From Leucobacter sp. cx-42 (GTDB taxonomy: Bacteria; Actinomycetota; Actinomycetes; Actinomycetales; Microbacteriaceae), in contig NZ_JACVMU010000005.1 of NCBI RefSeq assembly GCF_014529985.1, positions 101,147-165,146 of the forward strand: a stretch of DNA of 64,000 bases, written 5' to 3'. Made by a program: the position numbers and the translations under genes. Positions 17,629 to 26,124 of this stretch are shown here, piece after piece (the stretch's first letter is position 1; each line of letters starts with the position of its first letter). The notes under the pieces are model-generated. The model did no database searches, had not been told where the DNA came from, and worked only from the letters and a program-made list of their open reading frames with translations.

Positions 17629-18278
17629 GCGCCGGGCTGACGGGGCCGAGCATGGGTCGGTCGCTCCGGTTCGCCGGGCTGGGGCAGCGGTTCAGCGAGG
17701 CGAACCCTTGGCTGTTTCGTGAGCTCACGGCGGAGTTTTCCGGCGGCGAGCGCTGCGCCATCGTGGGACCGAGCGGCAGTGGGAAGAGCACGCTGCTATC
17801 GATCGTCGCCGGCTGGCTCGCCCCGACCGAGGGCGCCGTCGAGCAGGCGGGGCTGGCGCGGGTGCAGTGGGTGTTTCAGAATCCGCACGGCGTCGCACGG
17901 CGGGCCGCGATCGATCACGTTGCACTGCCATTGCTCGCGTCGGGTGGGCGGATCGCTGACGCCGACACCGAAGCCGCCGACATCTGCGCAGTCGTTGGCC
18001 TCTCGCACCTCACCGATCGGCGACCGTTCTCGATGCTGTCAGGCGGCGAGGCGCAGCGGCTCATGCTCGCGCGTGCCCTCGCGGTGAAGCCTGACCTGCT
18101 GCTCGTCGACGAGCCGACCGCGCAGCTCGACCGGCAGAGTGCGGCGACGGTGAATGCCGCGATCGCTTCGATTGGCAGCGCGGGTGGCATCGTGCTCATC
18201 GCTACCCATGACCCAGACACCGCGGCTGCCTGCGACCGCATCGTCGACCTTGCTGAGTTTGCGGCGGTGCCAGAGTGA
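17613..18278 (+). CDS. ABC transporter ATP-binding protein (MacB/LolD type)
   Basis: A 221-residue ATPase with Walker A GPSGSGKST, Q-loop FQNPHG, signature LSGGEAQR, Walker B LLLVDEPT and H-loop ATHD. Size and sequence fit the LolD/MacB group that powers FtsX-like permeases. It precedes the permease gene with a 4-base overlap (GTGA), so the two form the exporter or immunity pump of the bacteriocin locus. The start could be the internal Met of MGRSLRFAG (about residue 14), since the first residues overlap the adaptor gene. Confidence 0.88.
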   Translation: MRGEVSAGLTGPSMGRSLRFAGLGQRFSEANPWLFRELTAEFSGGERCAIVGPSGSGKSTLLSIVAGWLAPTEGAVEQAGLARVQWVFQNPHGVARRAAIDHVALPLLASGGRIADADTEAADICAVVGLSHLTDRRPFSMLSGGEAQRLMLARALAVKPDLLLVDEPTAQLDRQSAATVNAAIASIGSAGGIVLIATHDPDTAAACDRIVDLAEFAAVPE

Positions 18279-19372
18279 GGGCCGCCGCAGTTCTGCGTGA
18301 GGCCGCGCGCGATGTCGGCACGGGGACGTCGAAACTCCTGCTGTATTTCCTCGTGTACCTCGCGGTGCTCGGGCTACTTGCCGCGCATGAGGTGTCCTCG
18401 GTTGCCGCGGTGATTGACGCGGCGCAGAAGTTCCAGCAGGCGGGCGCGAATGTGCGGATCGTGTCGTCCTCTGGCCGTGTCGACGGCGCCGCCTGCGTTG
18501 CGCTCGCCGATAACTACGACGTCACTGCCGCTGCGGTGCGGCAGCTGCCGGGGCAGTTTCGGGCGACGACGATGCGATCGGTTCCGCTGTCGCAGTACGT
18601 TGCGACGCCAGGGATCGAGCAGGTCCTCGGGGTTGAGCGACCCAGTGGCGGGGCTGACGAGGTCGGCGGATCAGACACCGGCGTCTTCGTCGGCAGCCAG
18701 GTGCTCGACCAGTTCGGCGAGGGCTTGCAGACGCTCGCCGGTGAGCCGGAGGAGCTCGTGATTGCGGGAGTCTTCCCCTACCCCGACGACGGACGCATGG
18801 CCGGGTACGGGTTCGCGGTCGTGATGCCAGAGCCAACGTCGTCCGAGCCATACGACGAGTGCTGGGTGAAGTCTTGGCCGGAGCTCCCCGAGGTCAACGG
18901 GTTGCTGCACTCGGTCGTCATCCCCGCGGACAAGCCCGACGCACCCTCCCCCGATCTGAGCCAGCTCAACACCACCCTCGGGCGCACCTTCGACGGTGCT
19001 GCGATGTTTTCGAGCCGCATGAGCCGGTTCGACCCCTACCTCGCGCTCATCACGGGAGCCGCGATCGGTGTCTTCGCGGTGCGGTCGCGGCGGCTCGAAC
19101 TCGCTTCCGCGCAGCACGCGGGTGTGAGCCGCGGCGTACTCACTCGGATGCAGCTGCTGCAACAGGCGGTCTGGGTGACGCTCGCGAGCGGTGTGACGTT
19201 TGGCGCAACTGCGGTGTTCGCGGGCTACTACCCCGACGACGTGGGCAGCCTGCTCGGCATCGCCGCACGCGTCATCGGGTTGGGCGCTGCTGGCGCGCTC
19301 GCTGGGGTGGTGGTTGCGACGGTGACGATCCGCGAGCGGGCACTGTTCATCTACTTCAAGCAGCGCGAGTAG
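18275..19372 (+). CDS. ABC permease of bacteriocin locus, FtsX-like topology
   Basis: A 365-residue permease with one membrane helix near the N-terminus (LLLYFLVYLAVLGLLAAHEV), a large extracytoplasmic domain of about 200 residues, and three helices at the C-terminus. This one-plus-three layout is that of MacB/FtsX permeases. Bacteriocin-associated membrane proteins of lactococcin 972 loci are similar in role. The GTG at 18275 overlaps the ATPase stop by 4 bases. The stop codon lies inside a 9-base tandem repeat, so loss of one stop by a single base change would extend the tail by repeats of Arg-Glu-Gln. Confidence 0.78.
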   Translation: MRAAAVLREAARDVGTGTSKLLLYFLVYLAVLGLLAAHEVSSVAAVIDAAQKFQQAGANVRIVSSSGRVDGAACVALADNYDVTAAAVRQLPGQFRATTMRSVPLSQYVATPGIEQVLGVERPSGGADEVGGSDTGVFVGSQVLDQFGEGLQTLAGEPEELVIAGVFPYPDDGRMAGYGFAVVMPEPTSSEPYDECWVKSWPELPEVNGLLHSVVIPADKPDAPSPDLSQLNTTLGRTFDGAAMFSSRMSRFDPYLALITGAAIGVFAVRSRRLELASAQHAGVSRGVLTRMQLLQQAVWVTLASGVTFGATAVFAGYYPDDVGSLLGIAARVIGLGAAGALAGVVVATVTIRERALFIYFKQRE

Positions 19373-19415
19373 CGCGAGCAGCGCGAGCAGCGCGAGCAGC
19401 GCGAGTAGCGCGAGC
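19361..19415 (+). repeat. 9-bp tandem repeat spanning a stop codon
   Basis: About six consecutive copies of the 9-base unit AGCGCGAGC/T start in the last codons of the permease gene and continue past its TAG. Two of the units carry T rather than C at the last position, which creates in-frame TAG codons (19370-19372 and again about 36 bases later). The unit length is a multiple of three, so slippage keeps the frame. Confidence 0.8.
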
Positions 19416-19430
19416 CGCCCGCCCCGTTCG

Positions 19431-19505
19431 CTTCGGTCAGAGATCGAGCTTCGGTAGGGCGTTTAAGCCCGAATTCGTCTTACCGACACTCGATCTCTGA
19501 CCGAG
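19431..19505. repeat. Family A palindromic repeat (R4)
   Basis: A two-tier palindrome. The outer arms are TTCGGTCAGAGATCGAG and CTCGATCTCTGACCGAG; the inner arms are TTCGGTAgGgCG and CGtCtTACCGA. It lies between the bacteriocin permease and the convergent selD. The outer arms match the left flank of the copy at 13935. Confidence 0.8.
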
Positions 19506-19592
19506 GAGAAGTGGGTCGCCCGGGAGGCCGGGCCGAGCAAAGCAGGGCCGAGCAGCGGCGAGCCGGGCGCGGGGCGCGCGGGGCAGCGCTCA

Positions 19593-20585
19593 CTAGCGGA
19601 CGCGGATCCCGCTCCCCGCCGTGATCTCACCAATCACGGGATGCCCGGGAATCTCACCCACCACGAGCAAGCCGCCCGAGGTCTGGGCATCGGCGAGCAA
19701 GATGAGGTCGTCCTCAGTAATGCCAGCGTCGGCGGTCAGGTGGGGGCGGACCCAGTCGAGGTTGCGACGTGATCCGCCGGGAACGAAGCCCTCTTCCAGG
19801 GACGAGCGGGAGCCGTCGAGCAGCGGAATCGCGCTCATGTCGAGGGTCGCACCGACGCCGGAGGCGCGGCACATCTTGTAGAGGTGTCCGAGGAGGCCGA
19901 AGCCGGTGACGTCCGTCGCAGCCCGCACGCCAGCAGCAACCGCAGCGGCCGCGGCATCGCGATTGAGCTGGGTCATGTTCGCGATGGCGTGCTCGAAACG
20001 CTCACCCGTCTGCTTGTGGCGGTTGTTCAGCACGCCGACACCGATCGGCTTCGTGAGCGTAATGGGCAGGCCGGCGACGGCCGCGTCGTTACGCATGAGC
20101 TTCTGCGGATCAACGACGCCGGTGACCGCCATGCCGTACTTGGGTTCGGGGTCATCGACGGAGTGTCCGCCGGTGACGGGGCAGCCAGCTTCGGCAGCGA
20201 CGTCGAGTCCGCCGCGGAGAACCTCGGTGAGGAGTTCCATGGGGAGCTTCTCGCGGGGCCAACCGACGAGGTTAATCGCGGTGATCGGGGTGCCGCCCAT
20301 CGCGTAGATGTCGGAGAGCGCGTTTGCTGCTGCGATCCGCCCCCAGTCGTAAGCGTTGTCCACAACGGGAGTGAAGAAATCTGCGGTCGAAAGTACCGCG
20401 AGGTCGTCGCGCACGAGGACGGCGGCAGCGTCGTCACCGTCATCGAGGCCAACCAGGACGTTTGGCGCTGTCTGGCCGACCAGACCGCGAACCGCATTCT
20501 CCAGCTCGCCCGGCGGAATCTTGCAGGCGCAGCCACCACCGTGCGCAAAGCCGGTCAGTCGAATGTTGTCCCCATTAACAGTCAT
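19593..20585 (-). CDS. selD: Selenophosphate synthetase
   Basis: A 330-residue enzyme that makes selenophosphate, the selenium donor for tRNA-Sec, from selenide and ATP. The N-terminal active site GGGCACKIPP has Cys 19 and Lys 22 in the places of the catalytic Cys17 and Lys20 of the E. coli enzyme, so this is a cysteine form rather than a selenoprotein. GLDDGDDAAAV, DIYAMGGTPITAINLVGWP and TGGHSVDDPEPKYGMAVTG are typical family stretches. It is divergent from tRNA-Sec, selA and selB. The first Met at 20585 gives a standard N-terminus. Confidence 0.96.
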   Translation of the reverse strand: MTVNGDNIRLTGFAHGGGCACKIPPGELENAVRGLVGQTAPNVLVGLDDGDDAAAVLVRDDLAVLSTADFFTPVVDNAYDWGRIAAANALSDIYAMGGTPITAINLVGWPREKLPMELLTEVLRGGLDVAAEAGCPVTGGHSVDDPEPKYGMAVTGVVDPQKLMRNDAAVAGLPITLTKPIGVGVLNNRHKQTGERFEHAIANMTQLNRDAAAAAVAAGVRAATDVTGFGLLGHLYKMCRASGVGATLDMSAIPLLDGSRSSLEEGFVPGGSRRNLDWVRPHLTADAGITEDDLILLADAQTSGGLLVVGEIPGHPVIGEITAGSGIRVR

Positions 20586-20641
20586 GTCTTGACCCTATCG
20601 GGCGGCGCGGGCAACCCGCGAGGGTGTGTAGGATCCTCAGT

Positions 20642-20736
20642 GGAAGCGTCTGGTTCCTGGTGGTGCCCCCGGTCTTCAAAACCGGTGAAACCGAGTATCT
20701 CGGTTTGGCGGGTTCGATTCCCGTCCGCTTCCGCCA
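20642..20736 (+). tRNA. selC: tRNA-Sec (UCA anticodon)
   Basis: A 95-base tRNA with acceptor arms GGAAGCG and CGCTTCC, discriminator G and an encoded CCA at 20734-20736. The anticodon arm CCGGTCTTCAAAACCGG presents TCA, which reads UGA. It has a long variable arm (ACCGAG ... CTCGGT) and the T-loop TTCGATT. Length and long variable arm match bacterial selenocysteine tRNAs. It sits between selD and selA. Confidence 0.95.
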
Positions 20737-20801
20737 GTTTTATCCCGGTTCCGGTGCCGCTTTCGCGGGGCGCGGATCATCGACCGCAAGGTGGCGAGCG
20801 A

Positions 20802-22229
20802 ATGAGCACGACGACGAACACTGAGTCGAGCACCGACCCGCGCCGCCGCATTCCGCGCACGGATCAGCTCCTCGCACTGCCAGCGGTCGATGACGCACGC
20901 ACGTGGCTTGGCGAGCAGGCGATTCGCGCGATCATCACGGACGCGCAGGGGCGAGCTCGCGCGGGAGAAATCACCCCAGAGGCTGTGAGCAACACTGTCG
21001 CCGAAGCACTCGCCGCGGCCTCGCCTGCAACGCTCACCCCGGTGATCAACGCGACGGGCGTCATCATCCACACAAACCTCGGCCGCGCTCCCCTGTCGGA
21101 CGGCGCAATCCGCGCGGTGACGCGGGCTGCGGGATATGCCGACATCGAGATGGACCTCGGCACGGGTCAGCGCAGCGGCCGCGGTCTCGGTGCGAAAACC
21201 GCCCTCCTCGAAGCCTGCCCTGCCGCGGAGGACGCGCTCGTTGTGAACAACGGTGCCGCCGCACTGCTTTTGGCGGTGACGGCGTTGGGCGTTGGGGCTG
21301 ATCCGCGCACGCCCGGCACCGTGGGCGACATTGTCGTGAGCCGCGGTGAACTCGTGGAGATTGGCGCGGGCTTCCGCCTGCCTGACCTCATGGAGACGAC
21401 CGGCGCGCGGCTGCGCGAGGTTGGCGCGACGAACCGCACGCACCCGGCAGACTACGAGCGCGCGCTCGGCGCGGGCATCGGCTGCGTACTCAAGGTGCAT
21501 CCGAGCAACTTCAAGGTCGAGGGCTTCACCTCGGGCGTCGAAGTTTCCGAATTGCGTGCGTTGCTCGATGCGCACGCGGCTGCTGGCGGCGCTGACGGCG
21601 GGGCAAACGGGGCGCGGATCCCCCTCATCGTCGACCTCGGCAGCGGCCTCATCCACCCCGAGTCTGTCATCCCAGACGAGCCCGACATCACCGCGGCGCT
21701 GCAGGCCGGCGCCGACATCGTCATCGCGAGCGGCGACAAGCTGCTCGGCGGCCCCCAAGCTGGCATTCTCTACGGCACGAAGGCGGCGATTGAGCGGCTC
21801 GCGAAGCACCCGTTGGCGCGGGCTGTGCGTGCCGACAAGCTCGCGCTCGCGGCGCTTGAGGCGACGCTCCGCGGCCCGGAAACTCCGGTGCAGGCAGCGT
21901 TGCACGTGAAACGTTCCGAGCTGCGCGGTCGCGTTGAGGCGCTTGCTGCCGCGGTCGCTGAGGCGACCGGGCACACGTTCGAGGTCGTGCCGCACGACGG
22001 CCGCGTCGGTGGCGGCGGAGCCCCGGGCGTCCCACTTCCAGGCTGGGCACTCGCGCTCCCCGAACACTGCGCGGCACCGCTCCGCGCGGGCGCGACGGCG
22101 GTCGTCCCTCGCACGGCACAGGGCAGCTGCCTCATTGATGTGCGCTGCGTTCCACCGCACCAGGACGCCGATCTCGCGGCCGCGATCGTCGCGGTGCTGC
22201 GCGCACCCGAGACTGAACCCGCCGCCTAA
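20802..22229 (+). CDS. selA: L-seryl-tRNA(Sec) selenium transferase
   Basis: A 475-residue PLP enzyme that converts seryl-tRNA(Sec) to selenocysteyl-tRNA(Sec). Family signatures: RRIPRTDQLL at the N-terminus, NATGVIIHTNLGRAPLS, RSGRGLGAKTALL, VNNGAAALLLAV, and the PLP lysine in SGDKLLGGPQAGIL (about Lys 313). The open frame extends upstream through tRNA-Sec, but the ATG at 20802 gives the correct N-terminus and is the only sensible start. selB begins 2 bases after the stop. Confidence 0.96.
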   Translation: MSTTTNTESSTDPRRRIPRTDQLLALPAVDDARTWLGEQAIRAIITDAQGRARAGEITPEAVSNTVAEALAAASPATLTPVINATGVIIHTNLGRAPLSDGAIRAVTRAAGYADIEMDLGTGQRSGRGLGAKTALLEACPAAEDALVVNNGAAALLLAVTALGVGADPRTPGTVGDIVVSRGELVEIGAGFRLPDLMETTGARLREVGATNRTHPADYERALGAGIGCVLKVHPSNFKVEGFTSGVEVSELRALLDAHAAAGGADGGANGARIPLIVDLGSGLIHPESVIPDEPDITAALQAGADIVIASGDKLLGGPQAGILYGTKAAIERLAKHPLARAVRADKLALAALEATLRGPETPVQAALHVKRSELRGRVEALAAAVAEATGHTFEVVPHDGRVGGGGAPGVPLPGWALALPEHCAAPLRAGATAVVPRTAQGSCLIDVRCVPPHQDADLAAAIVAVLRAPETEPAA

Positions 22230-22231
22230 CC

Positions 22232-24139
22232 ATGTACGTTGTCGCTACCGCCGGACACGTCGACCACGGCAAGTCCACCCTCGTGCACGCGCTCACTGGC
22301 ATGCAGACGGACCGCCTCGCAGAAGAGCAACGCCGCGGACTCACCATCGATCTTGGTTTCTCATGGACCACCCTGCCCTCGGGCCGCGATCTCGCGTTCG
22401 TCGATGTGCCAGGTCACGAGCGGTTTCTTGGCAACATGCTCGCGGGCGTTGGCCCGGCGCCGGTCGTGCTGTTCGTCGTTGCAGCAGACAAGGGCTGGCA
22501 GGCCCAGTCCACCGATCATCGCGATGCGGTGGCGGCGCTCGGACTCTCGCGGGCGGTGTTTGCGATCACGCGGGCGGATCGCGCCCCAGACCAGGTAACT
22601 GAGGTCGCTGCGGCGATCCGCGCCGAGTTTGCGGGTACTCCCCTGGCCGAGGCGCCGATCGTGCCCGTCGGGATTCCCGGCGACGGCACGGCACCAACCG
22701 GTACCAGCGACCTGTTAACAACGCTCAACACGGTACTCGCGGACGCTCCCGCTCCGCGCACCGACACCCGCGTGCGCCTGTGGGTGGATCGCGCGTTCAC
22801 CGTCAAGGGTTCCGGCACGGTGGCGACCGGCACCCTCACGGCAGGCGAGTTGGCCAAGGGCGATGCGCTCACCGTCGTCAGCGAGTCTGGGATCCAAGAC
22901 ACCTCGGTGCGTGGACTCCACAGCCAGAACGCGGCAGCCGACCGCGTCGCTCCGTACGCGCGAGTCGCGGTGAACCTGCGAGACGGGGTCGCAGGTGCAA
23001 TCGGCCGCGGTGACGCATTGGTCACCCCCGATGCCTGGTGCCTCGTGGACCAGATCGACGTGCGCCGCACCATGGGCCAGCCGTTCGCCGATGGCCCGCA
23101 AGAGCTCAATGTCCACATCGGCACCGCCGCCGTGACCGCGCGCGTGCGCCCCTTCGACGACGACCACGCACGCCTCACTCTGGAGCGACGGCTCCCCCTC
23201 GAACTCGGTGACCGGTTCGTACTCAGGGCGCCCGGCAGCCGCTCGGTATTCGCCGGCGCTACCGTGCTCGATCTCGAGCCGCCGGAGCTTGGCCGCCGCG
23301 GCGCTGGCCGCGCACGGGCCGCCGCACTTGCTGCCTTGCCAGTGAGCGGATCTCCCCTCGCCGACGTTCGCCGCCGCGGCGCCATGCGGGTCACCGACCT
23401 GCAGCGCTTCGGGCACACTTCGCTTGCGGCTGTGCCGCAGCTCGCGCCCGATGCACCGCACGAAGAGCGCTTGCTCGAGGTGCGGATCGGCGAGACTCGC
23501 TGGTGGATCCACGGCCCGGCGCTCACCGCCTGGGTGCAGCGGCTTCGGCGGGCGGTTATCGAGCAGCGTAAGCACGACCCGCTCAGCCCTGGCCTCCCCC
23601 ACGGCGCAGCGCGCGACGCCCTCATACGCGCAGTCGCGAAGCCTGGCACAGCGGCTGACACAGCGACAGACCCTTCGGCAGACGCACCGGCAATGCCAGA
23701 CGCATCGCTCCTCCCGCTCGTCGCGCACCACGCGAAGCTTGAGTCGGCCGGCGGTGTGCTGCGCGAACCTGGCGCGACCATCGATCTTGGTCCAGCGGAG
23801 AAGGGCGTGGCTGCGCTGGAGCGCGGCCTTCGCACGCAGCCGTTCGCGGCTCCGGAGGCCGACGACCTCGCGCGCCTCAAGCTTGGGGCGAAAGAGCTCG
23901 CAACCGCAGAGCGTGCTGGACGACTGGTCAGACTCTCAGACGGGGTCATTCTGCTGCCACAGGCCCCCGCGCTCGCGATGCAGCGGCTCGCGGCGCTGCC
24001 CCAGCCGTTCACAACGAGCCAGGCGCGGCAAGCGCTGGACACCACACGACGCGTAGCGATTCCCCTGCTTGAGCTACTCGACGCGAAGGGTTGGACGCGA
24101 CGGGTTGACGGCACGCTCCGTGAGGTTGCACGGCGTTAG
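22232..24139 (+). CDS. selB: Selenocysteine-specific elongation factor
   Basis: A 635-residue GTPase that delivers Sec-tRNA to the ribosome and binds the SECIS hairpin. G1 is GHVDHGKST, the switch region has RGLTIDLGF, G3 is DVPGHERFLGNML and G4 is the atypical TRAD. The C-terminal third contains the winged-helix repeats that bind the mRNA hairpin. It is cotranscribed with selA (2-base gap). Length is typical (about 600-640). Confidence 0.95.
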   Translation: MYVVATAGHVDHGKSTLVHALTGMQTDRLAEEQRRGLTIDLGFSWTTLPSGRDLAFVDVPGHERFLGNMLAGVGPAPVVLFVVAADKGWQAQSTDHRDAVAALGLSRAVFAITRADRAPDQVTEVAAAIRAEFAGTPLAEAPIVPVGIPGDGTAPTGTSDLLTTLNTVLADAPAPRTDTRVRLWVDRAFTVKGSGTVATGTLTAGELAKGDALTVVSESGIQDTSVRGLHSQNAAADRVAPYARVAVNLRDGVAGAIGRGDALVTPDAWCLVDQIDVRRTMGQPFADGPQELNVHIGTAAVTARVRPFDDDHARLTLERRLPLELGDRFVLRAPGSRSVFAGATVLDLEPPELGRRGAGRARAAALAALPVSGSPLADVRRRGAMRVTDLQRFGHTSLAAVPQLAPDAPHEERLLEVRIGETRWWIHGPALTAWVQRLRRAVIEQRKHDPLSPGLPHGAARDALIRAVAKPGTAADTATDPSADAPAMPDASLLPLVAHHAKLESAGGVLREPGATIDLGPAEKGVAALERGLRTQPFAAPEADDLARLKLGAKELATAERAGRLVRLSDGVILLPQAPALAMQRLAALPQPFTTSQARQALDTTRRVAIPLLELLDAKGWTRRVDGTLREVARR

Positions 24140-24633
24140 TCTCCCGTACCCCGCTCCGCAGTCTGCCGCCGTGCTTCGATCGCGTCAGGCCCATACTGTT
24201 CAGGGTGCTGCGCCTTGTACGCGAGGAGGTCGCGCACGTTCTTCTGCACGACCGTGACCGCAAACACCGTCATCGCGAAGGTCATGCCATACAGCCCGTT
24301 CTCACTCGGCAAAAGCGGACTGTTCCACAGACCCCACGCAAGCAGCACGATGCTCAGCCCGAGTCCAAGCCACGAGACGCCGAGATACAGCGAGGTCACG
24401 GGTACACCCTCGTGACGGTCGCGCACCGACTTCTGCAGGCCGACCGCACTCACGACGCCGAAGAAGAACGCGCCAAGGAAGAAGCCCTTCTCGAAGGGTT
24501 CCATGTCTGCCCGCCACAGACTCACGAAGTACACGACGACACCAAGCGCCAGCGCGGCCCATGATGCGCCGATGAACGCGCTCGTTGGTCTGCCAAATTG
24601 TGCCCGCTGGGCGGGGCTGTTTTCTATGGTCAT
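24136..24633 (-). CDS. YiaA/YiaB-type inner membrane protein
   Basis: A 165-residue protein with four membrane helices arranged as two similar halves (SAFIGASWAALALGVVVYFVSLW and SLYLGVSWLGLGLSIVLLAWGLW), each followed by a second helix and QKSVRD or QKNVRD. This duplicated two-helix unit is that of the YiaA/YiaB family, whose function is unknown. It is convergent with selB, overlapping it by 4 bases. Confidence 0.8.
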   Translation of the reverse strand: MTIENSPAQRAQFGRPTSAFIGASWAALALGVVVYFVSLWRADMEPFEKGFFLGAFFFGVVSAVGLQKSVRDRHEGVPVTSLYLGVSWLGLGLSIVLLAWGLWNSPLLPSENGLYGMTFAMTVFAVTVVQKNVRDLLAYKAQHPEQYGPDAIEARRQTAERGTGD

Positions 24634-24779
24634 GCTGAAGGCTCCTCTGTTCGAAGGTGGTTCAGCGTAGCCCTGTCATTCAATCGCAGTTCAAGCCCAA
24701 ACGCGCGATGGCCCCCAGTTCACGCCAGGGTCGTCAACAGATGCACAGCGAGCCAGAGGAGCACACATTCCGAGCACGC

Positions 24780-24824
24780 AAAAGCCCCCGGAAAGCCAGT
24801 GTGGATAACTGTCTCCGGGGGCCT
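24780..24824 (-). terminator. Rho-independent terminator after DUF3151 gene
   Basis: The stem AAAGCCCCCGGA (24781-24792) pairs with TCCGGGGGC (24814-24822). On the minus strand the hairpin is followed by TTTTGC, placing it as the terminator of the yajQ-DUF3151 operon. The rest of the gap between 24634 and 24891 shows no gene. Confidence 0.75.
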
Positions 24825-24891
24825 GCGTACGATCTCCCGCGCGGCCCGCACAGGACCTGCGCACGGAAAGCGCACGCGCGAGCAGAACTCG

Positions 24892-25305
24892 CTAGAGCGC
24901 TTCGATTGCGGGGATCGCTTCCGGATCCGCGCCATTCAAAAACTCAGTGAGGCGCTCGACCTCGCCGGTCTCACCGATTGCGGCGGCGCCACGGCGCAGC
25001 GCGTACAGCGCACGCAGCACGCCACGGTTGGGCTCGTGCGACCAGGGAACGGGGCCGGCTCCGCGCCAACCCGACTTGCGCAGCGAGTCGAGACCGCGGT
25101 GGTAGCCGACGCGAGCGAAGGCGTACGCCTCGATCTCGCGGCCAGCAGCCGATGCCTCATCTGCGAGCAGTGCCCACGCGAGGGGCGACTCGGGGTGTGC
25201 GCGCACGATCGACTCGAGCGAATCGCCAGCGGCGAGCGCGCCCTGCACCGAGGTGTCCTCGGCGAGGAGCGTCGGCTCGGGGCCGAGCAGGTTCTGCCCG
25301 ATCAT
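24892..25305 (-). CDS. DUF3151 family protein
   Basis: A 137-residue cytoplasmic protein with the actinobacterial DUF3151 pattern: LGPEPTLL at the start, HPESPLAWALLADEA, EAYAFARVGYHRGLDSLRKSGWRGAGPVPW and NRGVLRALYALRRGAAAIGE. The Trp-rich and TPR-like helical character suggests protein interaction, but function is unknown. It begins at the last base of the upstream yajQ, so the two are cotranscribed. Confidence 0.88.
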   Translation of the reverse strand: MIGQNLLGPEPTLLAEDTSVQGALAAGDSLESIVRAHPESPLAWALLADEASAAGREIEAYAFARVGYHRGLDSLRKSGWRGAGPVPWSHEPNRGVLRALYALRRGAAAIGETGEVERLTEFLNGADPEAIPAIEAL

Positions 25306-25793
25306 TAGCGGAAGTTCACGAACTGCAGCGCGACCTCAACATCTGCACCCTTGAGGAGTGCGATGGTGTCCTGCAGATCGTCGCGGCTCTTCGAGGAGAC
25401 ACGCAGTTCGTCGCCCTGGATCTGGCTCTTGACCGACTTCGCGCCCTCGTCACGAATGAGCTTGTTCAGCTTCTTCGCGGTCGCCTGGTCGATGCCTTCC
25501 TTGAGCTTCGACTCGATGCGGTATTCCTTACCGCTCGGGTAGGGCTCGCCGGTGTCGAGTGCCTTGAGCGAGAGTCCGCGCTTGATGAACTTGGACTGGA
25601 GCACGTCGAGCACTGCGTTCGCGCGCTCTTCGGTGTTTGCCTTGATCATGATCGTCTCGCCCGAGAGCGACACGTCAGCACCAACGCCCTTGAAGTCGTA
25701 ACGCTGTTCGACCTCCTTGCGGGCCTGGTTGATAGCGTTTTCGACCTCCATCGAGTCGATCTTGCTCACTACGTCAAATGAAGAATCAGCCAT
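25305..25793 (-). CDS. YajQ family nucleotide-binding protein
   Basis: A 162-residue protein with the family start MADSSFDVVSKID, then RYDFKGVGADVSLSGE and the C-terminal VKSQIQGDELRVSSKSRDDLQ. Members bind nucleic acid or cyclic di-GMP in some bacteria; the role in actinobacteria is open. Length is exactly that of the family. Confidence 0.93.
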   Translation of the reverse strand: MADSSFDVVSKIDSMEVENAINQARKEVEQRYDFKGVGADVSLSGETIMIKANTEERANAVLDVLQSKFIKRGLSLKALDTGEPYPSGKEYRIESKLKEGIDQATAKKLNKLIRDEGAKSVKSQIQGDELRVSSKSRDDLQDTIALLKGADVEVALQFVNFR

Positions 25794-25831
25794 GTCTCAA
25801 ACTGTACCTTGTTGCGCTCTGCCCGTCCCCT

Positions 25832-25925
25832 CAACCCCGCGAAACCGACCGTTTCTGCCGAGATCGCCCCTTTCATGCGTATGAAAGGGGTCGCTGTGCA
25901 AGAAACGGCCATTTTCGCGGGGTTG
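25832..25925. repeat. Family B palindromic repeat (copy B1)
   Basis: The outer arms CAACCCCGCGAAA and TTTCGCGGGGTTG enclose inner arms CCCCTTTCAT and ATGAAAGGGG. The same outer and inner sequence occurs at 62644-62740 and, in part, at 63816-63883. It lies between yajQ and tRNA-Ser. Confidence 0.82.
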
Positions 25926-25992
25926 GGGCGCGGGTCGGGGCGCAAGCAGCGCGGATCCACCCAGGGCCACGCGCACGCGTCAACACAAACCA

Positions 25993-26033
25993 AAAGCCCC
26001 TCGCAGAAGTCGAACTTCTGCGAGGGGCTTTCC
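25993..26033 (-). terminator. Terminator of tRNA-Ser
   Basis: The stem AAAGCCCCTCGCAGAAGT pairs with ACTTCTGCGAGGGGCTTT around a 3-base loop. It lies just downstream of tRNA-Ser on the minus strand and has a T-run in that direction. Confidence 0.85.
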
Positions 26034-26036
26034 CTG

Positions 26037-26124
26037 TGGCGGAGGATAGGGGATTTGAACCCCTGAGGGCGTTAACCCAACACGCGTTCCAGGCGTGCGC
26101 ACTAGGCCGCTATGCGAATCCTCC
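26037..26124 (-). tRNA. tRNA-Ser (GGA anticodon)
   Basis: An 88-base tRNA on the minus strand with acceptor arms GGAGGAT and ATCCTCC, discriminator G and encoded CCA. The anticodon loop CTGGAAC presents GGA. The long variable arm and the T-loop TTCAAAT fit a serine tRNA. Confidence 0.95.

Noticed and set aside
19361..19415. CRISPR-like array
   Set aside because: The unit is 9 bases with no spacers, so it is a simple tandem repeat.
19884..20801. Long upstream extension of selA as one 781-residue frame
   Set aside because: The extension crosses tRNA-Sec and is antisense to selD; the ATG at 20802 gives the normal SelA N-terminus.
20676..22160. Minus-strand open frame of 494 codons opposite selA
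   Set aside because: A third-position GC shadow; it overlaps tRNA-Sec and selA and has no recognisable motif.
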